Notes: generated by a model from the letters alone, not told the origin. Shown: positions 1 through 12,122, counted from the stretch's first letter. The stretch: DNA of 64,000 bases from Seriola aureovittata (GCF_021018895.1 NC_079375.1:16271992-16335991); one strand, 5' to 3'. Numbers and translations are program-made.

Positions 1-217
1 AAGGATGAGTGGAGCTGAACCGGCGCTGCCTCATAACTCTGGAGAGGTGGGCGGTGGCCGGAGAAAACAGAGAGTGATTACATATGAGGCTGAAAGATGG
101 CAGGACTGGGACTGAGATATGAACCTGGACTGTTGACATTAAGATGCACTGAAGTTCAGTAGGGATAAATCAGATTAGAAATATGAAGTGTAAATGCACA
201 GGGCAGCATGGGAAAAG
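1..217 (+). other. Possible 5' exon of an unidentified gene (left-edge fragment)
   Basis: The first 217 bases end in a good splice donor (GGAAAAG followed by GTGAGC). An ATG at 208-210 would open a frame reading Met-Gly-Lys before the junction. The frame before it has stops, so most of the stretch would be 5'UTR. A pyrimidine-rich run follows the donor. No downstream exon could be joined to it in this window, and the product is not recognised. It could equally be a chance donor. Confidence 0.2.
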
Positions 218-888
218 GTGAGCTCCCCTTTCTTTTTCTTTTTTTTTTTTTTTTTAAAAAAGGGCACTTTTTTGTCTAAAGTAGCTCCCTAAAATGACAC
301 AGAACCTCAACTTAAATCAAAATCTTCTTTAAGAGTTTTCCAAAGATACTAAATGTGTTGTGTTGAAATACAGTAAAATGTAAAGAAACAGGCCTTTTCT
401 ATTTCAATATTTTATCCAATTGAACTGTGATGTAGAGGCAATTAATCAGTGGAATAAGCAGATAGAAAATATATTTCCTGTCAGAGACTTGAGGTTACTT
501 CAGGGACATGTAAAAAGAGCACTGGCAACATTTCCCAGTCGGAAAGTTATTGAATGTGACGTGCAACTTTTTGGTTGGCTGTGTTTCCCAGACTGTGCTC
601 ACACTCCTGCTGGTTTTGTTTTTTGGGTTATAGTGTTTCAAGCTGATCTTTGGCTCTATGCTTGGTAACAGTGGCTGCACTACACAAGGCACTGGCCCCG
701 GCTCAGCTCAGCTGGGTCATCGGTATGATGTGAGGGCCAAAGTGGAGGTGGGGAAATGTGTGAGTTTCTGGTAATGAGCTTGAGCAGAGAAGTGAAGAAG
801 AGAGAGAGGGGGGGGGGGGTGCAGAGAGGCAGAGGCAACTGATACGTCTAGGCGATGACTCACCGATGGTGGGTATTTATAGCATCAG

Positions 889-928
889 GAGGGAGGGAGG
901 GAAGGAGGGAGGGAGGGAGGTGCGGGGG
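889..928 (+). repeat. G-rich (GGGA)n-like block
   Basis: This is a run of GGGA/GGAG units ending in GGGGG, inside a wider purine-rich zone (about 860-1110). It has more than four G-tracts of three or more, which satisfies the usual G-quadruplex pattern on the + strand. It sits about 6.8 kb upstream of the scg2 start site. Confidence 0.7.
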
Positions 929-1834
929 TGGAGGAGCGAGAGGGGGGCAAGCAGTTTGGGAGGCGGCCAGGACAGCATCATCACACTGCCGACAGGGAGT
1001 GGTAGAGGGAGAGACGGAGACCGCAGAGATAAAGCACCAGAGAAGACAAGGGGAGTGGGGGGGTGGGGGGGATAAGCAAGCTAACAAGCTAAGTGGGGGG
1101 AGAGGGGGAGAGAAGGAGGGAACGGTGGATGAATGACACTGTACATAATGGAAAGATGAGAGGATGAACTGTGAAGAGAAAGAGGGGTGACAAAAATAGA
1201 ACAGCATTCGCAAAAGAGCATGTTTAAAAATCTCACATAAAAATAAAAAAAGTGTTGGGTGTGCCACACTGCAGAGACAGCTGTTTGTTAACATGCAGCA
1301 AGTACATGTGGGCCTACGTTACAAACAAAAGACTCTACCATTCACACATGCTGGGCTTTGGATATGACAACAAATATATATAATCTCTATCTGGCGTGTG
1401 TCACTGATATTTTCAACACACACACACACTTCCCTGCAGCCTCACATTCACACACTGGCCAGATGGAATCACGCTGAGGAGGACAGGGGAAGGTGGCAGA
1501 CTTTAATGAACATTAAAAAAAAAAAAAAAGAAAATCACCACGGTTGCCTAGACACTGTACATCTCAAATAACACATAAGGCTGCTACATGCACAACTAAT
1601 TAGGGAGGCAAAAATACCAAAATCCAATTACAGAGGCAGAAGCTTATGATCATTTGTATCAATTTTGCTGGAAATATGTGCATTATCACTGGTGTGTTCA
1701 TTAAGATTAACATCAATAAATGTGACTAAATGAAATGCGTTCCATACAGATCCTTCTGTTGGTGGCTTTTTGTTTCCGCTCTCTTCATTGACAGGATTTC
1801 TTCATCAAAACACACATCCTGCCTCTGCCTCTGG

Positions 1835-1842
1835 TGACGTCA
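1835..1842. promoter_or_regulatory. Perfect palindromic CRE (TGACGTCA)
   Basis: The 8-base consensus for CREB/ATF is present exactly. A second half-site in reverse orientation (CGTCA, 1850-1854) lies 7 bases further on. The nearest gene downstream is scg2, a known CREB-regulated gene in mammals, about 5.9 kb away. An enhancer role is an inference. Confidence 0.45.
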
Positions 1843-4522
1843 GCCAGTGCGTCACGCTGCATCCCCGCTTTACCATAGACACCAACATAATCCATGCACA
1901 TACACAGGGAGAGAAAAAAAAAAAGAAGAAAAAAAAGATACACGCTCACACAGAGACTCACTGTCAAGTTTGCTGAAAAGGAATGAGTCACAACACCAAG
2001 GTGAAAAAGCAGGGGGATGGAGGTTAATAATAATAATAATGAGTGAAAGGAGCAAAATGACAGTTTTAGTGGGAGGCAGGAGCTGAAACTAAAAAGAAGT
2101 TCAGCAAAAAGACAGAAGACTTTGGGGACTGGTTGCTGATGTGAGGTTTCTGGTGGTGGACGAATATAGTGACTTTAATAAAGAGGAGTAGGTTGGAATG
2201 TAAAACTGAGCACAGGAGTGGAACTTAATGACAAATTGCAAAGCATGATGGGGTTTTTTTAGTTTTTGTGCGGCTTGTACAAACATGATATCAAATTTCA
2301 GTTATTGAGGTTTAGAGGTGGTGGCAGGCAGGTGTTGCTGCCTCACTGTTTGCAGTCTTCATGACAAGCGAAGCTAAACCGCTGCTGGCTCCAGCGAAAT
2401 ATTTACTTTACTGGAAGTGTCAGTCTTCTCATTTAAGTCTCAGCAAAAAAACAGATATGTGTAGGCTATATTCCAAATGTTGAACTTCTTTTACAGAAGA
2501 AATCAAAAGATGACCATTAGTAGAGTTGGAACAGAGGCTCAGTCGGTGAACTGGGTCTCATTAATGCAGAGATATTTAGCCCACTCTCACAGGTCTTCTG
2601 CTGCATTCCTGTGGCATTACATGGACATCTGCCCTTTTCAAAAAGGTGATGCCTGTATAGAATCTCCATCTCTTCATTCCTTTCATTCTCTCATTCAGTT
2701 TTCCTCTCTCCTCCCTGTATTACTCAGACAGCACACTTTCCCTCTCCTTACTTCCGCTCCCTCCGTCCTAATGGGTCAGACAACATATTGCAGCTGTAAT
2801 CACCCCCAATCTCTGTTCCTTGCTGAAACGACCTGCCTCCTGAAGACAAGGACCATGCTTTAACCACGGTAATTGGCGCAAGGGGAGGGATGAGCCGGAT
2901 GGGTACAACAGAGGAGAAAAGTAATGAATGCAAGCCGGTGAAAGAAAATGTCTAAGCTTAAGAAATGAAAACGTGTAATGGTGGAGAGGAGGATACCAAC
3001 CTGTGGGAGGAGATGAAGGTGGAGGCAGATGAAAGGCTGTGAGGCAGCGTCACCATGGAGACGTTGGTTGAAAAGAAGGTGAGCCATGACAACGGGTGTG
3101 CCCCCCCCCCCCAACACCACCACCACCACCTCATGATGGGGTGATGGGGAGTTAAGAGGTGAGGAGGAGGATAAAAACAAACAAAGCAGCGGGGGAAGAA
3201 CGACCACAAGTGGCCCTGATGCATCTCTCTCTCTCTCTCTCTCTTTCTCTCTCACAGTGAACATGTTTTTCTTTTTCTTACTTCTTTTTTTCACACAAGT
3301 CAATGCAACAGCATCAGATTTGAATGTTATTCCTTTCAAGAAGAAATCCAAGGCTGAAACGATTGAGTGCTTGCAACTCTCCAACCTTGGCTCTCGGTTG
3401 AATCATAGTTCCTTGAGTTGAATCAAAAGCACAGTCCTGAACACACACAAACACACACACAAGACAAAACTCCTTGAGATGCAGTGTTGTGAGGCTGTAT
3501 GTCTGTGTCTTTGTGTCTTTGCAGCTGGCTGTGTGTGCGTGAATGTGAACAGGAGTGTGTGTGTGTGTGTTTTTTTTTCCATTGTGACTGTTGAGCTGAT
3601 ATCATTCTCTCCCCACAGCTGTGATTGGCGTGTGGGTAAACAGCAGCGATGTCCCAGTCGACTGCAGTGGGTTTACAGACTGAAGGAGGAGGAGCGAGAC
3701 ATTGTAGATGATGGCAGATATTATACCGTGATCAAGGAGATGGAATTATATGAATGGTTTGGGTGGGGGTGAGCGTATGGGGGCTGGGTAGAGGGAGAAA
3801 AGAGAATAAAATTAAATCTGAGATACCAATTTGGGCCTCGCTGAAAATGTTCAAATCAATGTCACTCAGTCGTAGTGAGATTTGGGGAATGAGTACGAAA
3901 CAAAATTGTGTTCATTTGTTAACGCTCGATAGAGATTGTTCAGCTAGAATTCTGCAAATTCCTTTAAGAAAGACAACATTGCATACAGGGGGCAGAATAA
4001 GGCAAATATGTACTAACTTTCAATATGCAAGAAAAAGCCATTAAATTCTATAGCCTCACGTGCCTTCTTCACATAATGTCATGTAATTCTGTTTGTTTTG
4101 ATAATACATCATGCTGTGGTTGGTTCAGGAGTTTCTTTCTAGAGCATGCTTGTTTTCTAACTAAGGTTTATCAAGACATTCTGAGCTGTAGAACACAGCT
4201 CTCCCGCAGCTTTGGATGTATAAGCTATGAAACTGATAAATTAGAAAAAGCCAGTAACTAGATACTTCACGTTGGCTGAGCAGAGCAATGTGACTCATCT
4301 TAACATAAGAAAAAAAGAAAAAACTGACAAGATATAGGCTCAATTAACATAGTTTGTCTGTGGAAACGGTTCAGCTAGCACAAACTATGCTCCCAAGGAG
4401 ACACAGCTGCATTTCTTCTGCAAACATTACAAAAATATCAGAAACACTAGCAAGATTTCATAAAAGCAGTCACACACTTAAAAACCTATGCCCCCTTTGC
4501 AAGGAGGGTGAAGGTTCAATGG

Positions 4523-4530
4523 TATATATA

Positions 4531-4585
<55 letters not shown>
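4523..4585. repeat. (TA)n microsatellite
   Basis: About 60 bases of alternating TA with a single phase break near 4538. It is self-complementary and able to extrude a cruciform. The small frames across it are artefacts of the repeat. Confidence 0.95.
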
Positions 4586-4590
<5 letters not shown>

Positions 4591-5279
4591 CATAGATACA
4601 GAGAGACAGAGAGACAGAAGCAGCAGATATGGACAGTATTAATAATGTAATGTAAACCAGGAAACAAAGCCAATGAGAGAGTGAGAGTAGCGCTAAGGAC
4701 TCTCAATCTAATTACTATAGTTTTGCCTCTTCCCTGCTGCAGCTCTCATCAATAAAGAGAGATAAAGAGAGAGAAGAGGGGAACGCAGCAATACTGATCA
4801 GTGGAAATGTTTGTCTTGTTTGTGATGTCTGAAGTATCTGTGTGGGTCTGTGTATGGAACAATGCACACAGACAGCACATCACAAGGGAGGGGAATCACA
4901 GATTCAGTCAGTGAATCTTCCGCCACCAGGAACCTGCTGGGATTTGAGTTTAAAAACCTCTGATCCATCACTCAGAATCATCATAGTGCCCAGGGGGCTG
5001 ATGTAATTCACACAACAACACATACACAAGCAAATAGACAGACAGACATTTAGATTAGCTGAAAGATACAACACAAATAAAGCTACACGATGAAATGCTT
5101 ATTAATGACAATGTGGTTTTGTTATATTGCTTCAATGAAGCAAATGGGGGAACATTTTTATAGCAATACGTGACTCTTTTCTGACACACACCTGGATATG
5201 TATATGATAAACACTCCAGATATTTCCATATTGCTCTTAAAAGTATTTCTGTTCCATTGTTGTGGTGCATAATCACTCA

Positions 5280-5281
<2 letters not shown>

Positions 5282-5315
<34 letters not shown>
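5282..5315. repeat. (CA)n microsatellite
   Basis: About 17 uninterrupted CA units in the scg2 upstream intergenic DNA. Confidence 0.95.
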
Positions 5316-5316
<1 letters not shown>

Positions 5317-6034
5317 CACAACAACCATATGACAAGTTATTTTTAGCACACAATATGGTGAAGAAAAAGCACATTTGAGCTTTACTGTCTGAAACACACA
5401 TAAGAATACCATCGGCGTGTCTATACTTGTGACTGTGTACACATGAGTTTGTACCTGTACATGGGCACAACCCAAAAATTAAAGGGCTTTAAAGCTGGAA
5501 AAATATCCTCTTCACAGTGCCTGTGCTCTCTTTGCTGTTCAAAACATCTGTCACTTTCACTGTCATTAAATCATTAAGGCACTGAATGATGTAAATGTGT
5601 CGACATGAGCTGGGCATTTGCATTCATCTTCATATGGCCTCTGTGTCCTTGTTCATTTGAAATAAAATTGATAACAGACAATGAGCATATTCTACTATCT
5701 TTTTCTTAATGGGCACGCAGGAGAATGTAACCTTTAAAAGATTGATACTATAGTGCGCCGGCAGTCGTGATCTCTGCTGTTGCTCAGGGTGGAGGCTGTT
5801 TCTGAATGGAGAGGTGTGATGTCAGAGTAGTGATGCTGTAGGATTATACAACACATTTCACAAACAACACGTCTTTTTCTTCTCTCTCTTTCTCCTCCAC
5901 TCTCTGTTGGTCTCTTGAACTGTACTTCAGTTTCTTTTATTCCCCCCACTCTTCTTTTGTGCACGCACGCACACACACACGCACGCACACACACAAACAC
6001 ACATTGACAGGAAGTTAAACAAGCTAGCACACAA

Positions 6035-6058
6035 CAGCAGCAGCAGCAGCAGCAGCAG
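6035..6058 (+). repeat. (CAG)8 trinucleotide repeat
   Basis: Eight perfect CAG units. They fall in an intergenic stretch and not in a supported coding frame. On the opposite strand the repeat reads CTG. Confidence 0.95.
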
Positions 6059-7040
6059 CCAGGCAGATGGATGTGTCTCTTAACGTCAGGAGGCTCTCTG
6101 CAGCCCTCCAGCCATGGAGTGCAGGCAGCTGACGGCACATTCAAGTGAAAAGCACCTCCAACGTTGTCAACGTCTTTGCTGTGATGATGACACACTGTGC
6201 GCTTGACACAGAAGGTGAAGCGAAAAGATTAAGTGGGCAGTTCTTTTTCTAGTTTAATGGCATGAAAGGATCACAACATGAACTAAATAAGGAGCATGTT
6301 GCATGGAATTAGATGTGCAATGAAAATGAGGGGGCTGAAATGGAAGAGCACTTATGTGTATGGAGTTTCAGAGGGCATTGAGTGGAATAGTTGGAATTGC
6401 TTAAGAGGGTATAAAGGACACTTAAGATGTTGCTGGAGCATCAGTGAGGGTAGAGTCATCCTAATGTATATAACTGACCCATTTGATGAGCTTGTAGATA
6501 GAAAAAAAGCATGAAACAGAAGTAGTGGAATGTAAATTTTAAATTTATTTTAAATATATTTATTGCTTTTCAAGCATTAAATGATTTGGCTATGGATTAG
6601 TTGATGTACTGAAGATTCATCCTGTGTCTAAAAAGAACTGTTTGGATTTTTTTTTACTAAATGAATAAGTTCAAAAACAGAAGGTGATTGAGCATTTTCA
6701 GCTCAGTTTTTCAGTCCTAAAGAGAAATTACATATAGAAAGGAAATTAAGATTATATTAGATATACTATTTAAAATTCACTATTTAGTCCAATTCAAAAT
6801 ATATAGGCTAACGAAAGTTGCATTTTTTTGACATCCACATGGATGCATGCATGGTGAAAAGAAGTACCTTAAGAGTAAGGCTTTTTGATCTCACCATAAA
6901 GTTTGCCACCACCCATCCATGACCTTTCATGTGGAGGTACAGCAAGGTGCCCCCCTTTATCTTGCTCGAGCTGAAGGAATGCCGTGGAGCTTTGGCCCCC
7001 AGCCGGCAGGGGGGTGTTCATCACCATCTCTGTCAGCGGG

Positions 7041-7085
<45 letters not shown>
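7041..7085. repeat. (GA)n microsatellite
   Basis: About 45 bases of GA with one AAA interruption, about 0.6 kb upstream of the scg2 promoter. GA tracts can bind GAGA-type factors, but nothing here shows that they do. Confidence 0.9.
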
Positions 7086-7088
<3 letters not shown>

Positions 7089-7639
7089 CTGCTGAACTGC
7101 GACAGCAACTCCGCGGTGGTTTTAGCCTGTGAGTCATCGCTAGAGGGTTTAACTCTTCATGTGCCGCGATGGCGATCAGTGACGGTGGAAGTGATGGTAA
7201 AAACAACATACATGTTTTACATTTAGATGGCTAGAGATGCTCTTTTGCGAGCAAATCCATCCGTATTTTTGGAATTTTATGCACATAATTTTGAATAAAG
7301 ACCTTTTTTAAAAAAAAAAAAAAAAAGATGACATATCTCATTACTGTTTATCAGGCTGTTCTTTTAATAAAAACAATCTGCTCATGCAAGTGTTTAAATG
7401 TCCCGATGGATGAACAATCCACATAAACATATAACTCTTTGTGAAGTGAACACATCTGCTTCCAGACTTCTTTTTTTTTTTAAACATTTTTTTTTTTCAG
7501 TCAATCGCTTATGGAGCAGGTGCTGTGCAACAGACAGCATAGAGTGCTATTTTTAAAACAGCTAGCTCTTTAGTATGCCATATCATAAACCTGAATCATT
7601 TATATGGATTTTTTAAGACCGGCTATTGCGTGTGTTGTG

Positions 7640-7697
7640 TGATGACGCGGTGGTCAGGTGTTGCCTCATATAACGAGGGGAGCTGTCCAAGTGCTGA
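7640..7697 (+). promoter_or_regulatory. scg2: scg2 core promoter: CRE half-site and TATA-like box
   Basis: A TGACG half-site (7643-7647, in context TGATGACGCGG) is followed about 22 bases later by CATATAACG, whose TATAA lies at 7669-7673. A start site near 7698 would place the CRE at about -55 and the TATA box at about -29. Mammalian SCG2 is known to use a TATA box with a CRE at roughly -60. The spacing therefore supports this as the genuine promoter. The exact start site is inferred. Confidence 0.6.
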
Positions 7698-7772
7698 AAA
7701 CAGAAGAGAGCAGAACCGCTTCCAGAGGAGATGCCATACACCTTCACTGCTGTCTGAGCTCTATTGCCAAAG
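7698..7772 (+). other. scg2: scg2 exon 1 (5'UTR, non-coding)
   Basis: The stretch after the TATA box ends in a strong donor (CCAAAG followed by GTAAGA). It joins an acceptor at 8272-8274 (TTTGCAG), so exon 2 begins at 8275, 17 bases before the start codon. A short non-coding first exon followed by one coding exon is the known SCG2 layout. The 5' end is approximate. Confidence 0.65.
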
Positions 7773-8291
7773 GTAAGACACATATTATTATTTTTTTTTT
7801 AATTTTTTTTTTTTACTTCAAATGTATCTAAGTATATTTCGATTGGAACACAGTGCTTTGTTTTGTTTTTTTACCATACCTTCTCTCAGATCTCGAGACT
7901 TTACGTTTCGTTATTTCTACGTTATCTTCAACATCTAGTGATTTGCTGCTTTAATGAAATAACGAGGAAAAGAAGAGATGTTTTTAATGATGGTTTATGT
8001 TGTTGAGAGGAAATCGGATGTTGAGGTTGCCCATAACAACGCGGGGAATGACTCATCCAGTGATGTGGATGTATCTCCTCACGCACAGCATCATATCATT
8101 CAGTTTGCAAAGCGTAACTCCCTGACAGGCATACAAATCCCGTATCAAAACAGACTCGCTCTGCTTATGCTTTCGAGTAAGGTTTTGGTCAAAATAATTT
8201 ATAGAAATATATAGATCCTCGTGGTTTTGTTTTTCCTTTGCTTAACTAACATCTCGCGCTCTCTTGATTTGCAGGTAATAAATAGCCTATA

Positions 8292-10100
8292 ATGCTGCAT
8301 TTCCACCACAAGTTGCCCACGGGGGGAGCCGTGGTCCTGCTCGCCTTCCTCCTCCAGGGATGCGCCGTGCAGGCTGCGTCTCTCCCCCGCCACTACAGGC
8401 TCCGAGGCGGGGAGAGTGAGGGGAGCCCGGCGGCCTACCCACCGAGCTCCGACATGATCAAAGCCCTGGAGTACATTGAGAACCTGAAGCAGCGGAACGG
8501 GGGCCGACCTGAACCCGTGGATTACGACGAAGTGGACAAGTTCAGGGTCCTGCTTCAGCTCGCCTCGCAGCAGGACGAGGGTCCCGGGGACCGCCAGCCT
8601 CCCGCCCCAGGCATGCAGAGGCAGGACATTACCGCTGAGCAGCTGATGAAAGCCCTGCTCAAGTCTCTGCAGGATCAGGTCGGGAAAGAAGCGAAACTCA
8701 GCCCCGCATCGGCGCCCAGGAACGACCGCCGCACGCACAGGCACCGCACCAAAGACACTGAGATCCCCGAGAGCGCACCGGTAGACTACGGTAATTTCCC
8801 CAGACCCCATAAGAAGTATCCGCTGATGTTTGAGGATGAGGAGAATACAGACGCTTCAAAGAGAGCCACAGAGGACCTGGACGAGCAGTACACACCCCAG
8901 AGTCTTGCCAATTTACGCTCCATCTTTGAAGAGCTCGGGAGGATGCCCACAGTCACCGGCCAGAAGAGAGACGTGTTCGGTGACGACGATGATGAGGAAG
9001 AGGACGGGTTCAGCCTGAGAAACCAGGCCTACGAGGATGTAGCCGGAGGAGAGGAGTGGGTCCCAGTGGAGGAGAGGGAAGAGACGGAGGAGATGGTCAA
9101 CGGGAGCCATGAAGAAATGGCAAGGGCGCTGGGGGACCAGGAGGAAGCAGAGAGGGAGGAGATGCAACGCCGGGCCAGCCAGAACCAGGAGGAGGCTGAT
9201 GATGACACTAAGCTGGTAGATTACTACCTGTTGAAGGTCCTGGAGATGAGCGACCAGACGCAGAAGAGGGATAAGACCGGGGATCAGAGAAAGAGACTGA
9301 TCCGCCCCTCCATTGTGGATCCTCGGACAGTGAAGGAGCTGCTGGAGCTCTCCCTGAAGCTCCACGTCCCTCCACAGGACCTTATCGACATGCTGCTCAC
9401 AGAGGAGCTCAGAAAGCTCCACCGTGATCCCCAAGCCTCAGCCCGCTACACGACCGGCCAGACCCCCAAGATCAGGTACTTCAGCCGCAGACTGCCGGTG
9501 AAGAGCAAGACGGCCCCTGAGGACATGGACAGAGAGGACTTTTTAGACATCATCGGAGTGGAGACCATCAGCAACGAGTATCCCGTGGTGCAGAGACCCA
9601 TGAAGACATCTCCCTCTTCGGACAGAATCCCATTGGCGCCCAACCCTGCTGCAAATTCAGCTCCAGTTAAAATCCCCCCTCCGTCCGGACGCAGGGAGAA
9701 CCTCTTTTTATCCGAGCTCAACAAAATGCCCCTGAAACGCCAGGCCGACGGTGCAGACGATGACGACGATGATGGTGACGTGGAAGACGAAGTGACGACG
9801 TACCTGGCTGCCAAAATCCTAACAGAGTACCCCAACACCATCACCAAGCGGGACACCCAGGCGCAGCTGAAGGGGCAGTTCCCATACGAGCTTTACGAGC
9901 GCGCCTTGAAGGACTACTTGGGGCAGGCGGACACTGAAAGGAGGCCACTCGCCAAGAGGGAAACCGAGCTGGTCACAGAGGAGAAAGTAAATTCCACAGA
10001 GATGCAGGGGAAAGAGGAGATACCGGCAAAAACCTCGGCTCCAAAGATCGTGAATGAGGAAGAGGAGGAGCACCGTGAAAAAGCAGTGGCAGGGATGTAG
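8292..10100 (+). CDS. scg2: Secretogranin II (secretoneurin precursor)
   Basis: A 602-residue acidic granin in one exon. It is a dense-core-vesicle prohormone that helps build secretory granules and is cut by prohormone convertases into peptides including secretoneurin. Residues 1-28 form a signal peptide with hydrophobic core VVLLAFLL and a likely cut after VQA. Dibasic KR sites occur throughout (for example 190-191 and 225-226), and Asp/Glu runs are frequent. Secretoneurin lies between those two KR sites. A conserved later block (PRTVKELLELSLKLHVPPQD) matches the family core. Length is near that of mammalian SCG2 (about 617). The ATG is the first in exon 2. The secretoneurin start ATEDLDEQYTP looks like the teleost 'b' form, so scg2b is likely, but the paralogue call is from memory. 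The upstream CRE/TATA suggests activity-dependent regulation. Antisense frames over this exon are shadows. Confidence 0.96.
   Translation: MLHFHHKLPTGGAVVLLAFLLQGCAVQAASLPRHYRLRGGESEGSPAAYPPSSDMIKALEYIENLKQRNGGRPEPVDYDEVDKFRVLLQLASQQDEGPGDRQPPAPGMQRQDITAEQLMKALLKSLQDQVGKEAKLSPASAPRNDRRTHRHRTKDTEIPESAPVDYGNFPRPHKKYPLMFEDEENTDASKRATEDLDEQYTPQSLANLRSIFEELGRMPTVTGQKRDVFGDDDDEEEDGFSLRNQAYEDVAGGEEWVPVEEREETEEMVNGSHEEMARALGDQEEAEREEMQRRASQNQEEADDDTKLVDYYLLKVLEMSDQTQKRDKTGDQRKRLIRPSIVDPRTVKELLELSLKLHVPPQDLIDMLLTEELRKLHRDPQASARYTTGQTPKIRYFSRRLPVKSKTAPEDMDREDFLDIIGVETISNEYPVVQRPMKTSPSSDRIPLAPNPAANSAPVKIPPPSGRRENLFLSELNKMPLKRQADGADDDDDDGDVEDEVTTYLAAKILTEYPNTITKRDTQAQLKGQFPYELYERALKDYLGQADTERRPLAKRETELVTEEKVNSTEMQGKEEIPAKTSAPKIVNEEEEEHREKAVAGM
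8865..8963 (+). other. scg2: Secretoneurin peptide within scg2
   Basis: Residues 192-224 (33 residues) are flanked by KR on both sides. They contain the highly conserved core EQYTPQSLANLRSIFEELG. Secretoneurin is a secreted neuropeptide known to stimulate luteinising hormone release in fish. The C-terminal third (RMPTVTGQ) is variable between species. Confidence 0.92.
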
Positions 10101-10156
10101 CCTGATCCCCTGCAAGACGCACGAAATTATGAATATAGTATTTATACTGTCTCAAA

Positions 10157-10162
10157 AATAAA
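10157..10162 (+). terminator. scg2: scg2 proximal polyadenylation signal AATAAA
   Basis: A canonical AATAAA 57 bases after the stop codon, followed by a GT-rich stretch. It would give a very short 3'UTR. Confidence 0.6.
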
Positions 10163-10968
10163 GTTTGGTGGACGTGATCTAGTTTACAAATTTCTATTAT
10201 ATGAACTATAGCTGGTAGGTAATATCACCCTAACGAAAATGAATAGGCTATAGCAATCTTACAGGTCCAATACATTTTTTTTTGAATACTACTAGTCCCT
10301 ACTTGCTGCAAGAACATTTTAGAAATATTATAGTGATATCACAGGAGATTAAAGGCGCAATCCGTGCACAAATGACAAACAGGTATCCTCGAAACACTTT
10401 TGATTGGGTGTTAACCCGTTGTTGCTCTCATATCTACAATGAATACATTGACAAATATCAAATGACAAGAACATCCAAGTTATTAAGGTTTTGTGATGTT
10501 GTTCAAAGTTTGTTCACATTAATGGTGTTTGTAAGCAGGCCTATATTTTCAACTATAATCAACTGAGTAATGTTAAAAAAAAAATGCTTATTTTTCATGT
10601 CAAACTATTCAAACAACATATGTGAATATACATGTAAATTATAAAGTATAATGCTGACTGGGCCTTTTAAAAAGCATACAGTATAATGACAGGAGTACTA
10701 GAGGAATATTATGGGGGGGGTTTCATTTGGCCAGTGTGCTGGGCTGAAAACGAGTGTTGTTGTGACTCGTTATATATTCAGGGTTAGTGGATTTAATGTT
10801 ATTATTATGGATGATTATTTCCAAGTCTAAATATAAAGACCGTCGCCTGCCTTCCAACCCTTTCATACTGCGAAGCTCTGTATTGTTGGCCTACCAGTGG
10901 TTGTGCTATGTATGCTCATTTTTAAACCATTTTGTACATGTTCAATAATGTATGATGAATCACAGATG

Positions 10969-10974
10969 AATAAA
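10969..10974 (+). terminator. scg2: scg2 distal polyadenylation signal AATAAA
   Basis: A second canonical signal about 870 bases after the stop, followed by T-rich and GTTGTG-like sequence. It would give a long 3'UTR filling most of the gap to ap1s3. Between the two signals (10163-10968) I see only AT-rich sequence with no coding potential. Confidence 0.6.
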
Positions 10975-11097
10975 GCATCAGCTGTATTATTTTTCTTCTT
11001 TCTGAGTTGTGTTGCCTTATTAAAAAATAAATAAAATCACACCATACACCATACGCAGCCTTGGTTTGTAATCAGAGGAAGCAGGGGAAATAACATT

Positions 11098-12122
11098 TTT
11101 AATCACGCTGAGTCTTGGTAAACATTAAATTCCATAAGGTTGGGTGGATTTTCCGATATCAAATGAATCATCAAATGTATATTCATGGTAAAAATGATTA
11201 CTCAAGCCAGATTGTTTATCAAAATACACATTTTAATCATAAGCTCCAATATCATAAATTTGACATTATGAAAAACAGTGATATTCACACCCACTCTGGC
11301 AACCGCTTTTTTTAAGACTAATGATCACCGCATGTAAATAATATGTTATACAGATTAAAAGAAGTATGAAATTTATCACAATTAGTCTCACTCAAAATTC
11401 TAAAAGCAAATTATTTTAACTCCACAGAAATCTGTTGTTTTAGAGACTGAAATTTGTTGAGTTGCAGAGTAGCACAATTATTTCTAAAATCAGTCCATAG
11501 TATTTTTGGAACAAAACCATTCGCTTCAAATAACTTATATAAATGTGTGGTTTAAGTATCAATGCAACACATTTGTAAATATAATATCACTTCATTGTTA
11601 TGATTTCATATCCCTGATCCTCTATTAGTACTTCATTTACAGTTTAATGACGATCAATGTAAAAACATGTTTTCCCCCACCCCGTCCTTCACATGACTAT
11701 GAACAAATATTAGACTTACTCTCAAATGAAGTTATATTGCAGCAATGCTTAAGGTAGAAGGGAAGCAGACATTCAGCACACCCAGTTCTTTTTTTGAAAA
11801 TGTTCGGTAGAGTCAAAGTTAATTCCATTTCCATGTTCAGATACTTGCTTGACTCATGTACAGTACATTTGGTTCCTGGATTCCTTCCCTTTATGTCTCT
11901 TTTCCATGGGTTAAAATGCAGGTTTGCTCATATACTCCTCCATGGTCTAGAAAAAGGCACAAATAAAGAAATCACGTTCTTAGCCTCTTAAAAATGTACC
12001 ACGATATAATAATATTCACAGGCACACAAATAACATCGCCTGTTATTAAGTACTGAGCACACCAACACACGATAGGTAACTAACACAAGCACAACATCTA
12101 ACCTTTCTGTCCATATTCAAGG
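11098..12122 (-). other. ap1s3: Probable ap1s3 3'UTR
   Basis: About 1 kb of AT-rich non-coding DNA lies downstream of the ap1s3 stop. On the minus strand it ends near an ATTAAA variant signal (TTTAAT on + at 11098-11103). No canonical minus-strand AATAAA was found closer. ap1s3 and scg2 converge here, with their 3' ends only about 100 bases apart. Confidence 0.4.

Larger units (their letters stand above)
218..7639. other. Intergenic DNA upstream of scg2, no supported gene
   Basis: No open frame here has a recognisable domain. The frames that do open are made of simple repeats. The stretch holds G-rich and C-rich homopolymers (808-819, 3101-3112), a G-rich (GGGA)n block (889-928), a CT run (about 3226-3253), a long TA tract, CA tracts, a (CAG)8 run, a GA run and a perfect CRE at 1835. 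A short alternative polyadenylated transcript cannot be excluded. Confidence 0.6.

Noticed and set aside
860..1294. 144-codon minus-strand frame rich in Ser/Pro
   Set aside because: Produced by the purine-rich block read in reverse; low complexity, no homology recognised.
8199..9856. Long minus-strand open frames across the scg2 exon (8199-8810, 8913-9434, 9446-9856)
   Set aside because: They are shadows of the GC- and Glu/Asp-rich coding strand, with no domain and no splice support.
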